Below, in pieces: positions 16,480-25,349 of a stretch of 64,000 bases of DNA (position 1 is the stretch's first letter; the number at the start of each line of letters is the position of its first letter). Under the pieces are notes generated by a model. That model was not told where the DNA came from. It saw only the letters and a program-made list of their open reading frames with translations, and did not search any database. Origin of the DNA: Nicoliella lavandulae (lineage in GTDB: Bacteria > Bacillota > Bacilli > Lactobacillales > Lactobacillaceae); NCBI RefSeq assembly GCF_037546185.1, contig NZ_JAWMWH010000001.1, positions 806,001 to 870,000 of the forward strand, written 5' to 3'. The position numbers and the translations under genes were made by a program.

Positions 16480-16606
16480 GACTAAGCCTCCATAAAAAGT
16501 TTGGTTATTTGGTCCCGACACACATGTCAAATTAATATGGACCGATATTTAAAGAATATGAAAAGATTATCACTAATTCAATCATTTTGAAAGGAAAATT
16601 TATATT

Positions 16607-17710
16607 TTGTTAAATCAAATCAAAAAAATATTTACTGATAAGTTATTAATAATTTCATTTATTGTTCTGCTTTTAGTTGGTTTAATTGGAACGCCATCTT
16701 TTGCAGACCTAAATTGGACTACGATTGGAGCTTTATTCTCATTAATGGCAGTAGTTGGATTATTAAATCATTTTAATTTATTGACGATCATTAGTGAGAA
16801 GTTAATTATGTTAATTCATAATCGGCGTCAGTTCGTTCAGTTGATGGTGTTGATTTCATTTATTAGTGCGATGGTGATGACCAATGATGTGGCGATTATT
16901 TCAATCGTGCCGCTATACTTATTTACTGCACAAAGATATCAGATGCCACGGTTATTACCCACCACATTAATTACAATTGCCGCTAATTTAGGGAGCATGG
17001 TGACTCCATTCGGTAATCCCCAAAATCTATTCTTGTTTAATGCATACCACTACGTTCCAAGTACGTTCTTTGTTGTTACCGTGCCGATGGGCATGATTAG
17101 CTTAGGAGCCCTATTTTTAATGACTCAATTGATTGATCGACGAACGTTTACGGCTGATGCACAATCGGCGTCGTTACCAAGTGGTTGGCCGTTGTGGTTA
17201 ACGATTGGCTTAGCATTGATTGTGTTAGCGGGCGTGTTTGATTTATTACCAATTGGGTGGGTGGTTTTAATTACCATCTTAATGACCCTAATAATTAATC
17301 GCCGGACGCTACTGTCAATTGACTACTCATTATTATTAACATTTGCTTGTTTCTTCTTGATTACCGGGATTTTAAGCCGCAATGGATTCGTTACCCATAC
17401 GCTAGAAGGGTTAATGCAAGGGCGAACGGGAACGTATTTGACCAGTATTGTAACCAGTCAAGTGATCAGTAATGTGCCAGCGGCGGTGTTATTATCCAAA
17501 TTTAGTCATGATGCTAATGCAATCTTATTAGGCGTAAACATTGGTGGACTAGGAACGCTGGTAGCTTCATTAGCTAACTTATTGGCGCTAAAGCAATTTG
17601 CGCAATTTGATAAGCAACACGTTGGTGCATTTATCAAGCAGTTCACGATTGTTAACGTTATTTTATTAGTGAGTTTAGGAATTATTGGATGGATAATGCT
17701 TATAATTTGA
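16607..17710 (+). CDS. SLC13/ArsB-like anion transporter (CitMHS superfamily)
   Basis: An integral membrane protein of about 11 helices in the ion-transporter superfamily that contains ArsB, CitM and YbiR. Typical marks are the MTNDVAIISIVPL helix near residue 92 and the GSMVTPFGNPQNLFLF re-entrant loop near 130, with a second pseudo-repeat VTSQVISNVPAAVLLS near 285. At 367 residues it is somewhat short, like YbiR. The start is TTG at 16607, 11 bases after AAGGA; an in-frame ATT three bases earlier has better spacing and could be the actual start. Substrate unknown (dicarboxylate, arsenite or sodium-coupled anion). Confidence 0.8.
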   Translation: MLNQIKKIFTDKLLIISFIVLLLVGLIGTPSFADLNWTTIGALFSLMAVVGLLNHFNLLTIISEKLIMLIHNRRQFVQLMVLISFISAMVMTNDVAIISIVPLYLFTAQRYQMPRLLPTTLITIAANLGSMVTPFGNPQNLFLFNAYHYVPSTFFVVTVPMGMISLGALFLMTQLIDRRTFTADAQSASLPSGWPLWLTIGLALIVLAGVFDLLPIGWVVLITILMTLIINRRTLLSIDYSLLLTFACFFLITGILSRNGFVTHTLEGLMQGRTGTYLTSIVTSQVISNVPAAVLLSKFSHDANAILLGVNIGGLGTLVASLANLLALKQFAQFDKQHVGAFIKQFTIVNVILLVSLGIIGWIMLII

Positions 17711-17774
17711 TATTCTTAAAATCAATGTGAGATAATTAAATTACAGACATTAAATCGAAAGGTTCGTGAAGCTG

Positions 17775-18560
17775 ATGTATAATGATTTAAAGGGTAAGGT
17801 GGCTGTAATTACTGGTGGTTCTAAGGGAATCGGTAAGGCAATTGCAGAACGACTTGCTAAAGAACACATGAAACTAGTAATTAACTATAATTCTGACGCT
17901 AAGGGCGCTGAAGACACCGTTAAGATGATCAAGGATAAGGGTGGCGATGCGGTTGCGACCCAAGCTAACGTTGGTGATGAAAATGACGTTCAACACCTAT
18001 TAGATGTTGCCATTGATAATTTTGGTGATTTAGATCTTTGGATCAATAACGCTGGAATGGAAAATCAAGTGCACACCCATGAAATGTCCCTTGCCGATTG
18101 GAACAAGGTTATCAAGGTTAACTTGACTGGGACCTTCCTTGGTGCACGTGCAGCACTTCGTTACTGGATTAAAAAGGACCGCCCAGGTAACATCATTAAC
18201 ATGTCCTCTGTTCATGATCAAATTCCTTGGCCAACATTCTCACACTACGCTGCTTCTAAGGGTGGAGTAAAGATGTTTAGTGAAACGATTGCCCTTGAAT
18301 ACGCTAAACGCGGCATTCGGGTTAATTCAGTTTCACCAGGTGCTATTAACACTCCAATTAATGCTAAGAAATTCTCTGACCCAGACCAATTAGCTGATAC
18401 TAAGGAAATGGTTCCAATGGATCGAATCGGAAAACCAGAAGAAGTTTCTGCAACCGTTGCTTGGTTAGCTTCTACTGAATCTGGCTATGTAACTGGTGAT
18501 ACCATTTATGTTGATGGTGGAATGACTCTTTACCCAGAATTTGAAGAAGGTAAGGGTTAG
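17775..18560 (+). CDS. Short-chain dehydrogenase, glucose 1-dehydrogenase type
   Basis: NAD(P)-dependent classical SDR. Rossmann glycine motif GGSKGIG near residue 14, NNAG near 93, catalytic Ser in NMSSVHD near 147 and YAASK (Tyr, Lys) near 162, and the C-terminal DGGMTLYP common to Bacillus glucose dehydrogenases. The ATG at 17775 gives 261 residues, exactly the glucose-dehydrogenase length, and MYNDLKGKVAVITGG matches their N-termini; a GTG nine bases earlier is too close to the Shine-Dalgarno site. Stand-alone gene with its own terminator. Actual substrate could be another sugar or polyol. Confidence 0.87.
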   Translation: MYNDLKGKVAVITGGSKGIGKAIAERLAKEHMKLVINYNSDAKGAEDTVKMIKDKGGDAVATQANVGDENDVQHLLDVAIDNFGDLDLWINNAGMENQVHTHEMSLADWNKVIKVNLTGTFLGARAALRYWIKKDRPGNIINMSSVHDQIPWPTFSHYAASKGGVKMFSETIALEYAKRGIRVNSVSPGAINTPINAKKFSDPDQLADTKEMVPMDRIGKPEEVSATVAWLASTESGYVTGDTIYVDGGMTLYPEFEEGKG

Positions 18561-18586
18561 ACTGCAATTTAAAATTAATAACAATG

Positions 18587-18618
18587 AAGAGTCGCTATCA
18601 TGCGGCTCTTTTGTTTTT
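18587..18618 (+). terminator. Intrinsic terminator after the SDR gene
   Basis: AAGAGTCGC pairs with GCGGCTCTT (one wobble), followed by TTGTTTTTG. Confidence 0.85.
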
Positions 18619-18683
18619 GTAATCACAAGTTGCTATAATATAATAGTTATTTTTTGATTTAACGTGAAAAGGAAGTGAACCAC

Positions 18684-19325
18684 TTGCAAAACTATATTTT
18701 TGATTTTGATTTAACCCTGATTGATTCAGGGCGTGTCAACGTCTTATCGACCCAAGCAGCATTTGAAAAGATGGGTTGGGAAAAACCTACTCCTGAAACC
18801 GTTAGTTATTACACGGGAATTCCGATTGAACAGTCATTTCCAAAGATGGCTCCCGATAACGCTACCAATGAACAAATCCAAAAGTTATTAACTGTGTTTG
18901 TGCATGAATATGAAAAATTAGAACCGGGTAATTTAAAACTATTTCCCGGGATTAAAGATGCATTAACTACCCTCCACCAAGCTGGTAAGCAATTATTTAT
19001 TGCCACTAGTAACCGGACTGAGGTTGTTACCCGGAATACGAAGGCCCTGGGCATCTATGATTATTTTGATGAAATCGTTGGTTTTGACCAGGTTGAAAAG
19101 GCCAAACCAGAACCAGATACGGTATTAAAAATCGTTGCAGACCATCATCTAGATAAGAACGAAACGATCATGATTGGTGATGCCACTTTTGATCTAGAAA
19201 TGGGTAAAAATGCGGGTGTGCATACCGCAGGTGTCCTTTGGGGCGCTCATGATAAACAGGCATTAATCAATGTTCATCCGGACTATCTATTAGATCAGAC
19301 TAGTCAATTACTAGATATTAAATAA
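18684..19325 (+). CDS. HAD-superfamily phosphatase, phosphoglycolate phosphatase-like
   Basis: Cytoplasmic phosphomonoesterase. Motif I is DFDLTLID at the extreme N-terminus (nucleophile Asp6), motif II is ATSNRTE near residue 112, the motif III Lys is in KAKPEPDT and motif IV is GDATFDLEMGKNAG near 172. The cap domain after motif I is alpha-helical as in the Gph/PpaX group. TTG at 18684 is preferred as start: GGAAG lies eight bases before it, while the GTG nine bases upstream overlaps that site. Length 213. Followed by a terminator shared with the convergent exporter gene. Natural substrate not deducible. Confidence 0.86.
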   Translation: MQNYIFDFDLTLIDSGRVNVLSTQAAFEKMGWEKPTPETVSYYTGIPIEQSFPKMAPDNATNEQIQKLLTVFVHEYEKLEPGNLKLFPGIKDALTTLHQAGKQLFIATSNRTEVVTRNTKALGIYDYFDEIVGFDQVEKAKPEPDTVLKIVADHHLDKNETIMIGDATFDLEMGKNAGVHTAGVLWGAHDKQALINVHPDYLLDQTSQLLDIK

Positions 19326-19362
19326 GCTTGGCATTAGGCGTTTAACCTAGCACCAAGCTTTT
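19324..19362. terminator. Bidirectional terminator between HAD and exporter genes
   Basis: AAGCTTGG and AGG pair with CCT and CCAAGCTT across a loop, T-rich on the plus side. Confidence 0.8.
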
Positions 19363-19366
19363 TGGT

Positions 19367-20725
19367 TTAAATTGCGTTGTCTCCGATATTCTTAGGCACT
19401 AGTAATGTTTCAACTAGTGGGTATAACATTAATGCTGCTAAGAATACGAAACCAAATTCATAGGCCGTCGCCTGATTAGTAATGGTACCAATCATACTGA
19501 CGACCACTGTAATTAATGAAATCCCGAGTCCCTGGGATAGGGTTTGTGAAACGGCGTTCATCGTATTAGCGCTATTGCGATCAGCAAAGTCAATGTCAGC
19601 GAACGAAAGGGCGTTGTAGGCTGTTAATGCTAGTGACCGGCCAACTCCGTTGATAAAGCCGAGAATCATGACTAAGACGGCGGTTGAATTGGCTCGAACG
19701 AAAGCGAAACCAAGGGATGATAATAAAATAATGATGACTGACATTAAAATCGCGGGTTTAAAATGCATCTTTTTAACTAATTGATTAGCAAACGTTTTAG
19801 CAACGATATTCCCAATAAAGATGAAGATCACGTAAAACGAGGCTTTAATTGGTGAATAATGTAAAATCGTTTGCAAGTAGATAGTTAATAAGTATGGCAT
19901 TGATCCTAGTGATAGCCATAGAAATGATCCTCCCGTTTGAAAAATCCGAAACGATGTAATTCGAAGCGATTTAACTGAAAATAACGGATGACTGGCCGTT
20001 GCTAAATGATGGCCAGTTAAGACCGCTGCAGCTAAGCCAATAACAACAAGAATTGCTGCATGGCCCCATTCTTGTTGACCGCGACTAGCTAGTTCGGCTC
20101 CAATCAATACGAGTCCTGATGCGATGGCAATTTCAATAAAGCCGATTAAATCAAACCGTGATTCGGGATGTGTTTGACTATGGGGAATTAATTTAATTCC
20201 AAAGAGGATGCTGATAATTCCGATTGGCAGGTTGATTAAGAAAATCCAGCGCCATGATAAGTAATTAACAATGAATCCACCAATTACAGGAGCAATTGAT
20301 GGTGCAATTAATGCGGGCCAGATTAGATAGGTCGTAACTTCTAGTAATTTATCAGCAGGGGCGCGTTGTAAGACGATTAGTCGGGATGTGGGCACCATCA
20401 ATGATGCGGCAATTCCTTGACAAAATCTACTAATTAAAACTAATGCAAAACTAGGGGCGATTGCGTTCGTAAACGAACTAATGGTAAATAGTAATACCGC
20501 AATCATCCAGGTCGTCTTTTGACCGTATCGATTGGCAATCCAGCCACTAAGTGGGATGAAGATGGCCATGGTGATTAAGTAAACGCTGACTACTAATGAA
20601 ATGGTAGCAGAACTAACTGCTAAGTCCTGACTCATTTTAGGCAGCGCCGTGGTAACGATGGTTGAGTCCATAATCTGCATAAATAGACTCGATGCCATCA
20701 AAAGTGCTAATTTACGGTTGATAAT
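19367..20725 (-). CDS. DHA2-family MFS drug exporter, probable ATT start
   Basis: Proton-driven multidrug efflux protein. First-helix signature MDSTIVTTALPKM, motif A loop GWIANRYGQKTTW near residue 75 and SRFCQGIAASLMVP, with about 12-14 helices. The first ATG (20698) would start inside helix 1 and has no Shine-Dalgarno site. An AAGGAAGG site lies around 20730-20737, and seven bases after AAGGA there is an in-frame ATT at 20725, giving IINRKLALLMASSLF..., which matches the NRKLAL-type start of related exporters. I therefore place the start at ATT; TTG at 20701 is the fallback. Substrate unknown. Confidence 0.82.
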   Translation of the reverse strand: MINRKLALLMASSLFMQIMDSTIVTTALPKMSQDLAVSSATISLVVSVYLITMAIFIPLSGWIANRYGQKTTWMIAVLLFTISSFTNAIAPSFALVLISRFCQGIAASLMVPTSRLIVLQRAPADKLLEVTTYLIWPALIAPSIAPVIGGFIVNYLSWRWIFLINLPIGIISILFGIKLIPHSQTHPESRFDLIGFIEIAIASGLVLIGAELASRGQQEWGHAAILVVIGLAAAVLTGHHLATASHPLFSVKSLRITSFRIFQTGGSFLWLSLGSMPYLLTIYLQTILHYSPIKASFYVIFIFIGNIVAKTFANQLVKKMHFKPAILMSVIIILLSSLGFAFVRANSTAVLVMILGFINGVGRSLALTAYNALSFADIDFADRNSANTMNAVSQTLSQGLGISLITVVVSMIGTITNQATAYEFGFVFLAALMLYPLVETLLVPKNIGDNAI

Positions 20726-20888
20726 AAAGCCTTCCTTCTAAAAATAAAATTTAGTATATAATAATATAATTGCAAACTTATTAAATGTTGGTAACTTTAT
20801 GGTGATAATAGTTGATTATGTTGATTATTTCTATTATCGTCAAATATGTTAAACTGATTGCAGTAACAATTAAAGGAGAAAAATTGCA

Positions 20889-21611
20889 ATGAATATCACT
20901 TTTAAAGTCTTATTGACTGTTTTTTTAGTTTTATTTGTGATTACGCTACTAGCTGCATTGATTCAAGGAATTCGAATCAAGAATCAATCTAGCAAAAAGT
21001 GGGGATTATCAGCGCTGGTCATGGCGATCCTAGCTGTTGGTAGTTTCTGGGGCGTTAGTGCTTCTAGTAATCATCAATCAACTAATCAAGCAACGACTAG
21101 TCAATCTAGTAGCAGCCAGTCATCAATGAGTAATAGTAGTAGCAGTAACAGTAGCTCTGTTACTAGTGAAAGTAGTTCTAAGTTAACTAGCTCTGAACAG
21201 GCTTCTGCCAAGGCATCGAGTGAAAGCCAACGGAAGGCTGATCATAGCGAACAACAATTTGAAGAACGTGATCGTAAGCATCGGGATATGGAAAACCGAC
21301 GCCAAGAACAGATGTTAGCTAAAAAGGGAACCGATAAAAAAGGCTATGCTAAACAAATTAGTCGGGTGCCTAGTCAATCTTCACACGTTGTGGAAAAAGT
21401 CACATATAATGGCACTAAGACGGTGGCTAAGGTTTCTAGTGATTTAACGATGGGCAACCGGCGTGAAAATCAACACAACGCATTTACCATTTGGAGTGGT
21501 CTAAAGCGGATTGCATTCCTGCACCATGTTAAGACCAATATCATCATTTTAGACCACAATGGTAAAGAGATTGCTAATACTAATAATAATCGGTTTAATT
21601 ATTTAGAATAA
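20889..21611 (+). CDS. Membrane-anchored Ser-rich protein of unknown function
   Basis: A protein of 240 residues with two N-terminal hydrophobic helices (about 5-27 and 39-57), then an extracellular-type Ser/Thr/Gln-rich stretch (about 60-115), a charged Glu/Arg/Lys helix (about 116-155) and a C-terminal beta-like region (HVVEKVTYNGTKTVAKVSSDL). I do not recognise the family; the layout suggests a cell-surface protein with a stalk. Start ATG after AAAGGAG. The next small gene follows after 50 bases, with its own Shine-Dalgarno site, and a terminator ends both. Confidence 0.65.
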   Translation: MNITFKVLLTVFLVLFVITLLAALIQGIRIKNQSSKKWGLSALVMAILAVGSFWGVSASSNHQSTNQATTSQSSSSQSSMSNSSSSNSSSVTSESSSKLTSSEQASAKASSESQRKADHSEQQFEERDRKHRDMENRRQEQMLAKKGTDKKGYAKQISRVPSQSSHVVEKVTYNGTKTVAKVSSDLTMGNRRENQHNAFTIWSGLKRIAFLHHVKTNIIILDHNGKEIANTNNNRFNYLE

Positions 21612-21661
21612 TAATGCTATAATAACAAAGAGAATAACAAGAATTTGCGAGGTGTTAATAA

Positions 21662-21922
21662 ATGGATGCACAAGTTTTAGACTTGTTTAAGGACTACTAT
21701 GCTAAAAATATTCAATTAATGAGTAATTTTCAAGATAACGATGAATTAGAAAGTTTAAACGATTCGATGGACCAATTAAATGCTAAGTTCATCGATGACT
21801 ATTTTGTTTTAACTGGTGATAGAATCGATGCTGATAATATCGCTGATTTAATTGCGGAAAAATTAACTGGTAACGCTGATATTGAAGATGACGATGAAAG
21901 TGATAACCAATCTTCAAAATAA
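21662..21922 (+). CDS. Small acidic protein, unknown
   Basis: 86 residues, very acidic (MDAQVLDLFKDYYAKNIQLM... ending DIEDDDESDNQSSK), probably helical and cytoplasmic, with no membrane segment. Start ATG with a GAGGTG Shine-Dalgarno site nine bases upstream. It lies between the Ser-rich membrane protein and a terminator. It resembles the many short acidic conserved proteins of lactobacilli, but I cannot assign a family or role. Confidence 0.65.
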   Translation: MDAQVLDLFKDYYAKNIQLMSNFQDNDELESLNDSMDQLNAKFIDDYFVLTGDRIDADNIADLIAEKLTGNADIEDDDESDNQSSK

Positions 21923-21930
21923 TAACTAAT

Positions 21931-21964
21931 AACCCTATCTGGATGTAATTCAGACGGGTTTTTT
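21931..21964 (+). terminator. Intrinsic terminator
   Basis: AACCC and TCTG pair with CAGA and GGGTT, followed by T6. Confidence 0.8.
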
Positions 21965-21990
21965 AATTTAATTAGAGAGAAGGAATCAAT

Positions 21991-22503
21991 ATGTTTGGAT
22001 CAAGAAGAGAATTTAACCCATTTTCACTACTGGTGGGGATTCTATCCATTATTTTAGCGTTAATTATTGTTAAGAACCCATTGAGTTCTTTTGTTTCATT
22101 GATTTATATGATAGCAGTATTACTAATTATTGATGGAATTTCACGTTGGTCGGATATCAAATCAATTCGGACCTATAATAAGACCTGGTTATATGTAGGA
22201 GCTGGTTATGACTTCTTCTTAGGAATCGTTATGTTCTTTATGCCAGTCGTTGGGGCCGTTTTTATCTGGTTCTTATTGGCGGTATTTATTATCTATAATT
22301 CAATTTTAGAGTTATGGTTGAATCAAAAGGCGTTTTCAGATCATCGAGGCGCCTATTGGATTAACCTTTGTTTAGGAGCATTAGGGGTGGTTATCGGTGT
22401 GATCGTATTATTTAAACCATACCTAGCCATTTCATTAACCTTATTCTGGGTTGCCTTCTTCTTTATGTTCTATGGTGTTATTAAGGTGATTCGTTCAGTA
22501 TAA
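21991..22503 (+). CDS. DUF308 (HdeD-like) membrane protein
   Basis: 170 residues with six predicted membrane helices arranged as three hairpins, the pattern of the DUF308/HdeD family: LLVGILSIILALIIVKNP, a middle GAGYDFFLGIVMFFMP hairpin and the last CLGALGVVIGVIVLFKP. HdeD in enterobacteria is linked to acid resistance; the role in lactobacilli is not established. Start ATG after AGAGAGAAGGA. Single gene between terminators. Family assignment good, function open. Confidence 0.8.
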   Translation: MFGSRREFNPFSLLVGILSIILALIIVKNPLSSFVSLIYMIAVLLIIDGISRWSDIKSIRTYNKTWLYVGAGYDFFLGIVMFFMPVVGAVFIWFLLAVFIIYNSILELWLNQKAFSDHRGAYWINLCLGALGVVIGVIVLFKPYLAISLTLFWVAFFFMFYGVIKVIRSV

Positions 22504-22517
22504 ATTTGGTATAAATT

Positions 22518-22554
22518 AAAAGCGTGAACCGTTTAGGCGGCTCACGCTTTTTTT
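22518..22554. terminator. Bidirectional terminator between DUF308 and the next gene
   Basis: AAAGCGTGA pairs with TCACGCTTT, with an inner CC/GG pair, followed by T7. Confidence 0.88.
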
Positions 22555-23041
22555 AGAGTTGATTGGTGTTACGCGAAAGTAAGAAGTATAACATGTTCAT
22601 TTGATCCAATACGGGTTTGATTTCAGAAACCATTTTAAATGGCATTAAGATCACTGGAATCGTGGCATCGTAACTAATGATTGGTTCGACGTTACTTTGC
22701 CGCTGGTATTGTTTAACCGTATCTTTGTATAATCGAGTTAAAATAATGGGGTCAATATCATTACCATGTTTGTCCTTGTAAATATCATTAACCACTTTGT
22801 AGGCATCCCCACCATCATTTAACACCATGAAGCCCTTTTCACTAGTAATATGGAGCACTTCATTAAACGCAAAGTCACTTGAAATGTCATTAAACACCTT
22901 AAGTTCGATATCACCAGCCTTGCGATCAGTAAAGTAGGTGGCACTTAATGTTTCATATTCACTCTTAATTTGTTTACGAATTTGTTTGACGATAATGTTG
23001 AATTCGGTTGGGTCGTTAAAATTTAACTGTTTATGTTTCAA
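22553..23041 (-). CDS. Conserved protein of unknown function, 162 residues
   Basis: Soluble mixed alpha/beta protein (MKHKQLNFNDPTEFNIIVKQ) without signal peptide, membrane helix or recognised motif. It starts at TTG with an AAAGGAG Shine-Dalgarno site nine bases upstream; there is no better ATG. Monocistronic, convergent with DUF308 and separated from the upstream ECF gene by a terminator. I cannot assign a family. Confidence 0.65.
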   Translation of the reverse strand: MKHKQLNFNDPTEFNIIVKQIRKQIKSEYETLSATYFTDRKAGDIELKVFNDISSDFAFNEVLHITSEKGFMVLNDGGDAYKVVNDIYKDKHGNDIDPIILTRLYKDTVKQYQRQSNVEPIISYDATIPVILMPFKMVSEIKPVLDQMNMLYFLLSRNTNQL

Positions 23042-23105
23042 AAATCAACACTCCTTTATCCATTATTTTACATGAAGGTAGAACGAATGGGCAATTGGAA
23101 TTAAT

Positions 23106-23139
23106 AAAATGCCACGGCTAGAAAGTCGTGACATTTTTT
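23106..23139 (-). terminator. Terminator of the YkoE-type gene
   Basis: Read on the minus strand, AAAAAATGTCACG pairs with CGTGGCATTTT. Confidence 0.8.
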
Positions 23140-23142
23140 AGT

Positions 23143-23712
23143 TTATTTAGATTGGATGAGGTTTAAAGCTCCGCTACGCTTTAATAACTTAATGATTCCT
23201 AAAGTCAAAAAGTCACTAACTACGAAAATCGAAATAAAGCGGACGATGAAAAGTACGACTAATAACCAGAACGTGAGATAACGATACCCATCAAACAACC
23301 AACTATAACCAAAGGTGGTGATGGTGGTTAATAAACTAGTTAAGGCTAACGTAAAGTGGTTATATTTACGATAGCCAGTCAATAAGAACCCCAGTTCAGT
23401 TCCAACCCCATCAAAAATTCCACTAACGGCATCCATAATACCACCCTTATCACCAATGAAGGTTTCAATAATTGATGACAGCATTTGACCGAAGAATGCA
23501 GATCCAGGCATTTGGAATAAGCATCCAATTAAGGTCCCAGCTAAGATCCAGGGACCTTGAGTTAGGTCGTTGGCCATGGGAGCGAGTCCAATTGGCGTTA
23601 AAATTGCTGCGCAGATGGTATATAAGAAACTAATTAGCCAGTAAATGACTCCACAAATTAACGCGGTTAAAGTCATTAAGATAATGGTCTTTAAATTCCA
23701 TTTTGATTTCAT
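23143..23712 (-). CDS. ECF transporter substrate-binding membrane subunit, YkoE family
   Basis: Vitamin-uptake S component of an energy-coupling-factor transporter; YkoE proteins are associated with thiamine or its hydroxymethylpyrimidine moiety. 189 residues with about five to six helices, GPWILAGTLIGCLFQMPGSAFFGQM near residue 52 and the GIFDGVGTELGFLLTGY segment near 95 typical of the family. The ATPase and T subunits are not adjacent, consistent with a shared ECF module elsewhere. No THI-box (TPP riboswitch) motif is visible upstream. ATG start with AGAAGG at ten bases. Family good, vitamin specificity inferred. Confidence 0.8.
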   Translation of the reverse strand: MKSKWNLKTIILMTLTALICGVIYWLISFLYTICAAILTPIGLAPMANDLTQGPWILAGTLIGCLFQMPGSAFFGQMLSSIIETFIGDKGGIMDAVSGIFDGVGTELGFLLTGYRKYNHFTLALTSLLTTITTFGYSWLFDGYRYLTFWLLVVLFIVRFISIFVVSDFLTLGIIKLLKRSGALNLIQSK

Positions 23713-23859
23713 AAGTACAATGCCTTCTTTTTAATTAGAATGTACTTTTATCATACTGTTAAATTTAAAGATAATCAATTGCTAATCTAAGATTAAATTA
23801 TAGGGAGTGGGTTTAAGCGTAAATTGAACTAAATTGGCCTAGCAGTAATATTATAATTG

Positions 23860-23873
23860 ATTGGTATACCCAT
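23860..23873. promoter_or_regulatory. Palindromic element in the ykoE / APC permease divergent region
   Basis: ATTGGTATACCCAT has a GGTATACC core and resembles the half-sites near glmS. The rest of 23713-23982 is AT-rich promoter DNA, with an ACACTTA/TAAGTGT dyad nearby. Function inferred only. Confidence 0.3.
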
Positions 23874-23982
23874 ACACTTACCTATATATCGTACATTAAG
23901 TGTTTTATGATAAAAATGGTATTGTCTTTAATTTAATTTTAATGTATAATTTGGAGAAATTAAAAGAAAGTAGGTTTCGCTT

Positions 23983-25272
23983 ATGGAAAAGAGTACCAAA
24001 TTAGGTTTTTGGAGTATCGTGTTGATGGGTATTAACATCATCATCGGTTCTGGAATCTTCTTGATTCCTGGTAGTGGGGTTAAATTATTTGGTCCCGCCA
24101 GCATCTTAGTCTTAATTTTTGATGCCCTGCTAATCTTTATGATTGGTCTATGTTTTGCTGAATGTGCGAGTCACTTTAATGAAAATGGTGGGGCCTATGT
24201 TTATACCCGCAAGGCCTTTGGCAACTTCTGGGGGTATGAAGTGGGTATCGCCACGTGGGCAACGCGGATTGTTGCCGAGGCAACGATTTATGCCGGATTA
24301 ATTACCGCATTAAGTGGGGTCTTTCCACAGCTACAACAACCGGGGCCTAAATATACGTTGATTACGTTTATTGGTCTGGCCCTAATTACGATCAATGTGA
24401 TGGGGATTCGAATTTCTAAAGTGGTGAATAACTTGCTAACGGTTTCTAAGTTATTACCACTCCTATTGTTAGTTGTAGTGGGGCTCTTTTTCCTTAAGCC
24501 AACCAATTTTCAACCATTCTTTCCACCGGAATTAGCCCACATGAGTAACTTCTCAACGGCAGCCGTAACGTTGTTCTATGTGTTCGTTGGTTTTGAAGGC
24601 CTGGTAGTGGTGGCTGGTGAAATGAAAAACACCAAGCGAAACTTACCACTGGCATTGTTGGTGGTCTTGATTGCAGTTACAACGATTTATGTTTTAATCT
24701 TTACCGTTTCCATTGGGGTCTTAGGACCAGAACTATCTAAAACCCCAGTGCCACTGCAAGCCGTTTTTGCAGCGATTGCTGGACCAACTGGTAAGTGGAT
24801 CATTGTCTTAGGGTCAATCCTATCGATGGGAGCAATCGTAGTCGGGTCATCATTTGTAACGCCACGGGCCGGAGTCGCATTAGCTAACCATCAAATGATG
24901 CCTAACTTCATTAAGAAGACGAACCGTCGGGATGCACCATACATTGCAATTATTATTTCAACTTGTTTAGTAATGTTAATCTCATACTCGGGAACGTTCG
25001 TGGTGTTAGCCCAAATTGCCTCAGTTGCGCGGTTTGTTCAATACATCCCAACGTGTTTAGCTGTAATTCGGTTTAGAAAGACGATTGATGATGATCCCAA
25101 TGCCTTTAAGGTTCCATTTGGAATCATTATTCCAATCATTGCCACGTTAGTTTCGGTTTGGTTATTGATTAACGCTAAGCATGACCAATTATTATTAGCG
25201 ATTGGCTTCTTAGTGATTGCAGCTCCGTTTTATTTCTTAACTAAGGTCAGCAAGCAGGCTAAGTTAGATTAG
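23983..25272 (+). CDS. APC-family amino acid permease
   Basis: Amino acid/proton symporter or exchanger of the cytoplasmic membrane. 429 residues with 12 predicted helices, the helix-1 signature NIIIGSGIFLIPG near residue 20, ATWATRIVAEAT in helix 3 and YVFVGFEGLVVVAGEMKN in helix 6. The length is compact, as in the BAT1/SteT-like subgroup. Start ATG after AAAGTAGG. Transcribed divergently from the YkoE-type gene. Which amino acid it carries cannot be told from sequence. Confidence 0.87.
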   Translation: MEKSTKLGFWSIVLMGINIIIGSGIFLIPGSGVKLFGPASILVLIFDALLIFMIGLCFAECASHFNENGGAYVYTRKAFGNFWGYEVGIATWATRIVAEATIYAGLITALSGVFPQLQQPGPKYTLITFIGLALITINVMGIRISKVVNNLLTVSKLLPLLLLVVVGLFFLKPTNFQPFFPPELAHMSNFSTAAVTLFYVFVGFEGLVVVAGEMKNTKRNLPLALLVVLIAVTTIYVLIFTVSIGVLGPELSKTPVPLQAVFAAIAGPTGKWIIVLGSILSMGAIVVGSSFVTPRAGVALANHQMMPNFIKKTNRRDAPYIAIIISTCLVMLISYSGTFVVLAQIASVARFVQYIPTCLAVIRFRKTIDDDPNAFKVPFGIIIPIIATLVSVWLLINAKHDQLLLAIGFLVIAAPFYFLTKVSKQAKLD

Positions 25273-25349
25273 AAGCCGCTTTGATTGCAAATAGGCCTCT
25301 CTGGTGTTTTAATAGATAAGTTATTATTAATTCAGTAGGGGTGATTAAA

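Noticed and set aside
23713..23982. TPP riboswitch upstream of the YkoE-type gene
   Set aside because: The CTGAGA and ACCTGA(T)CTGG core motifs are absent on the minus strand.
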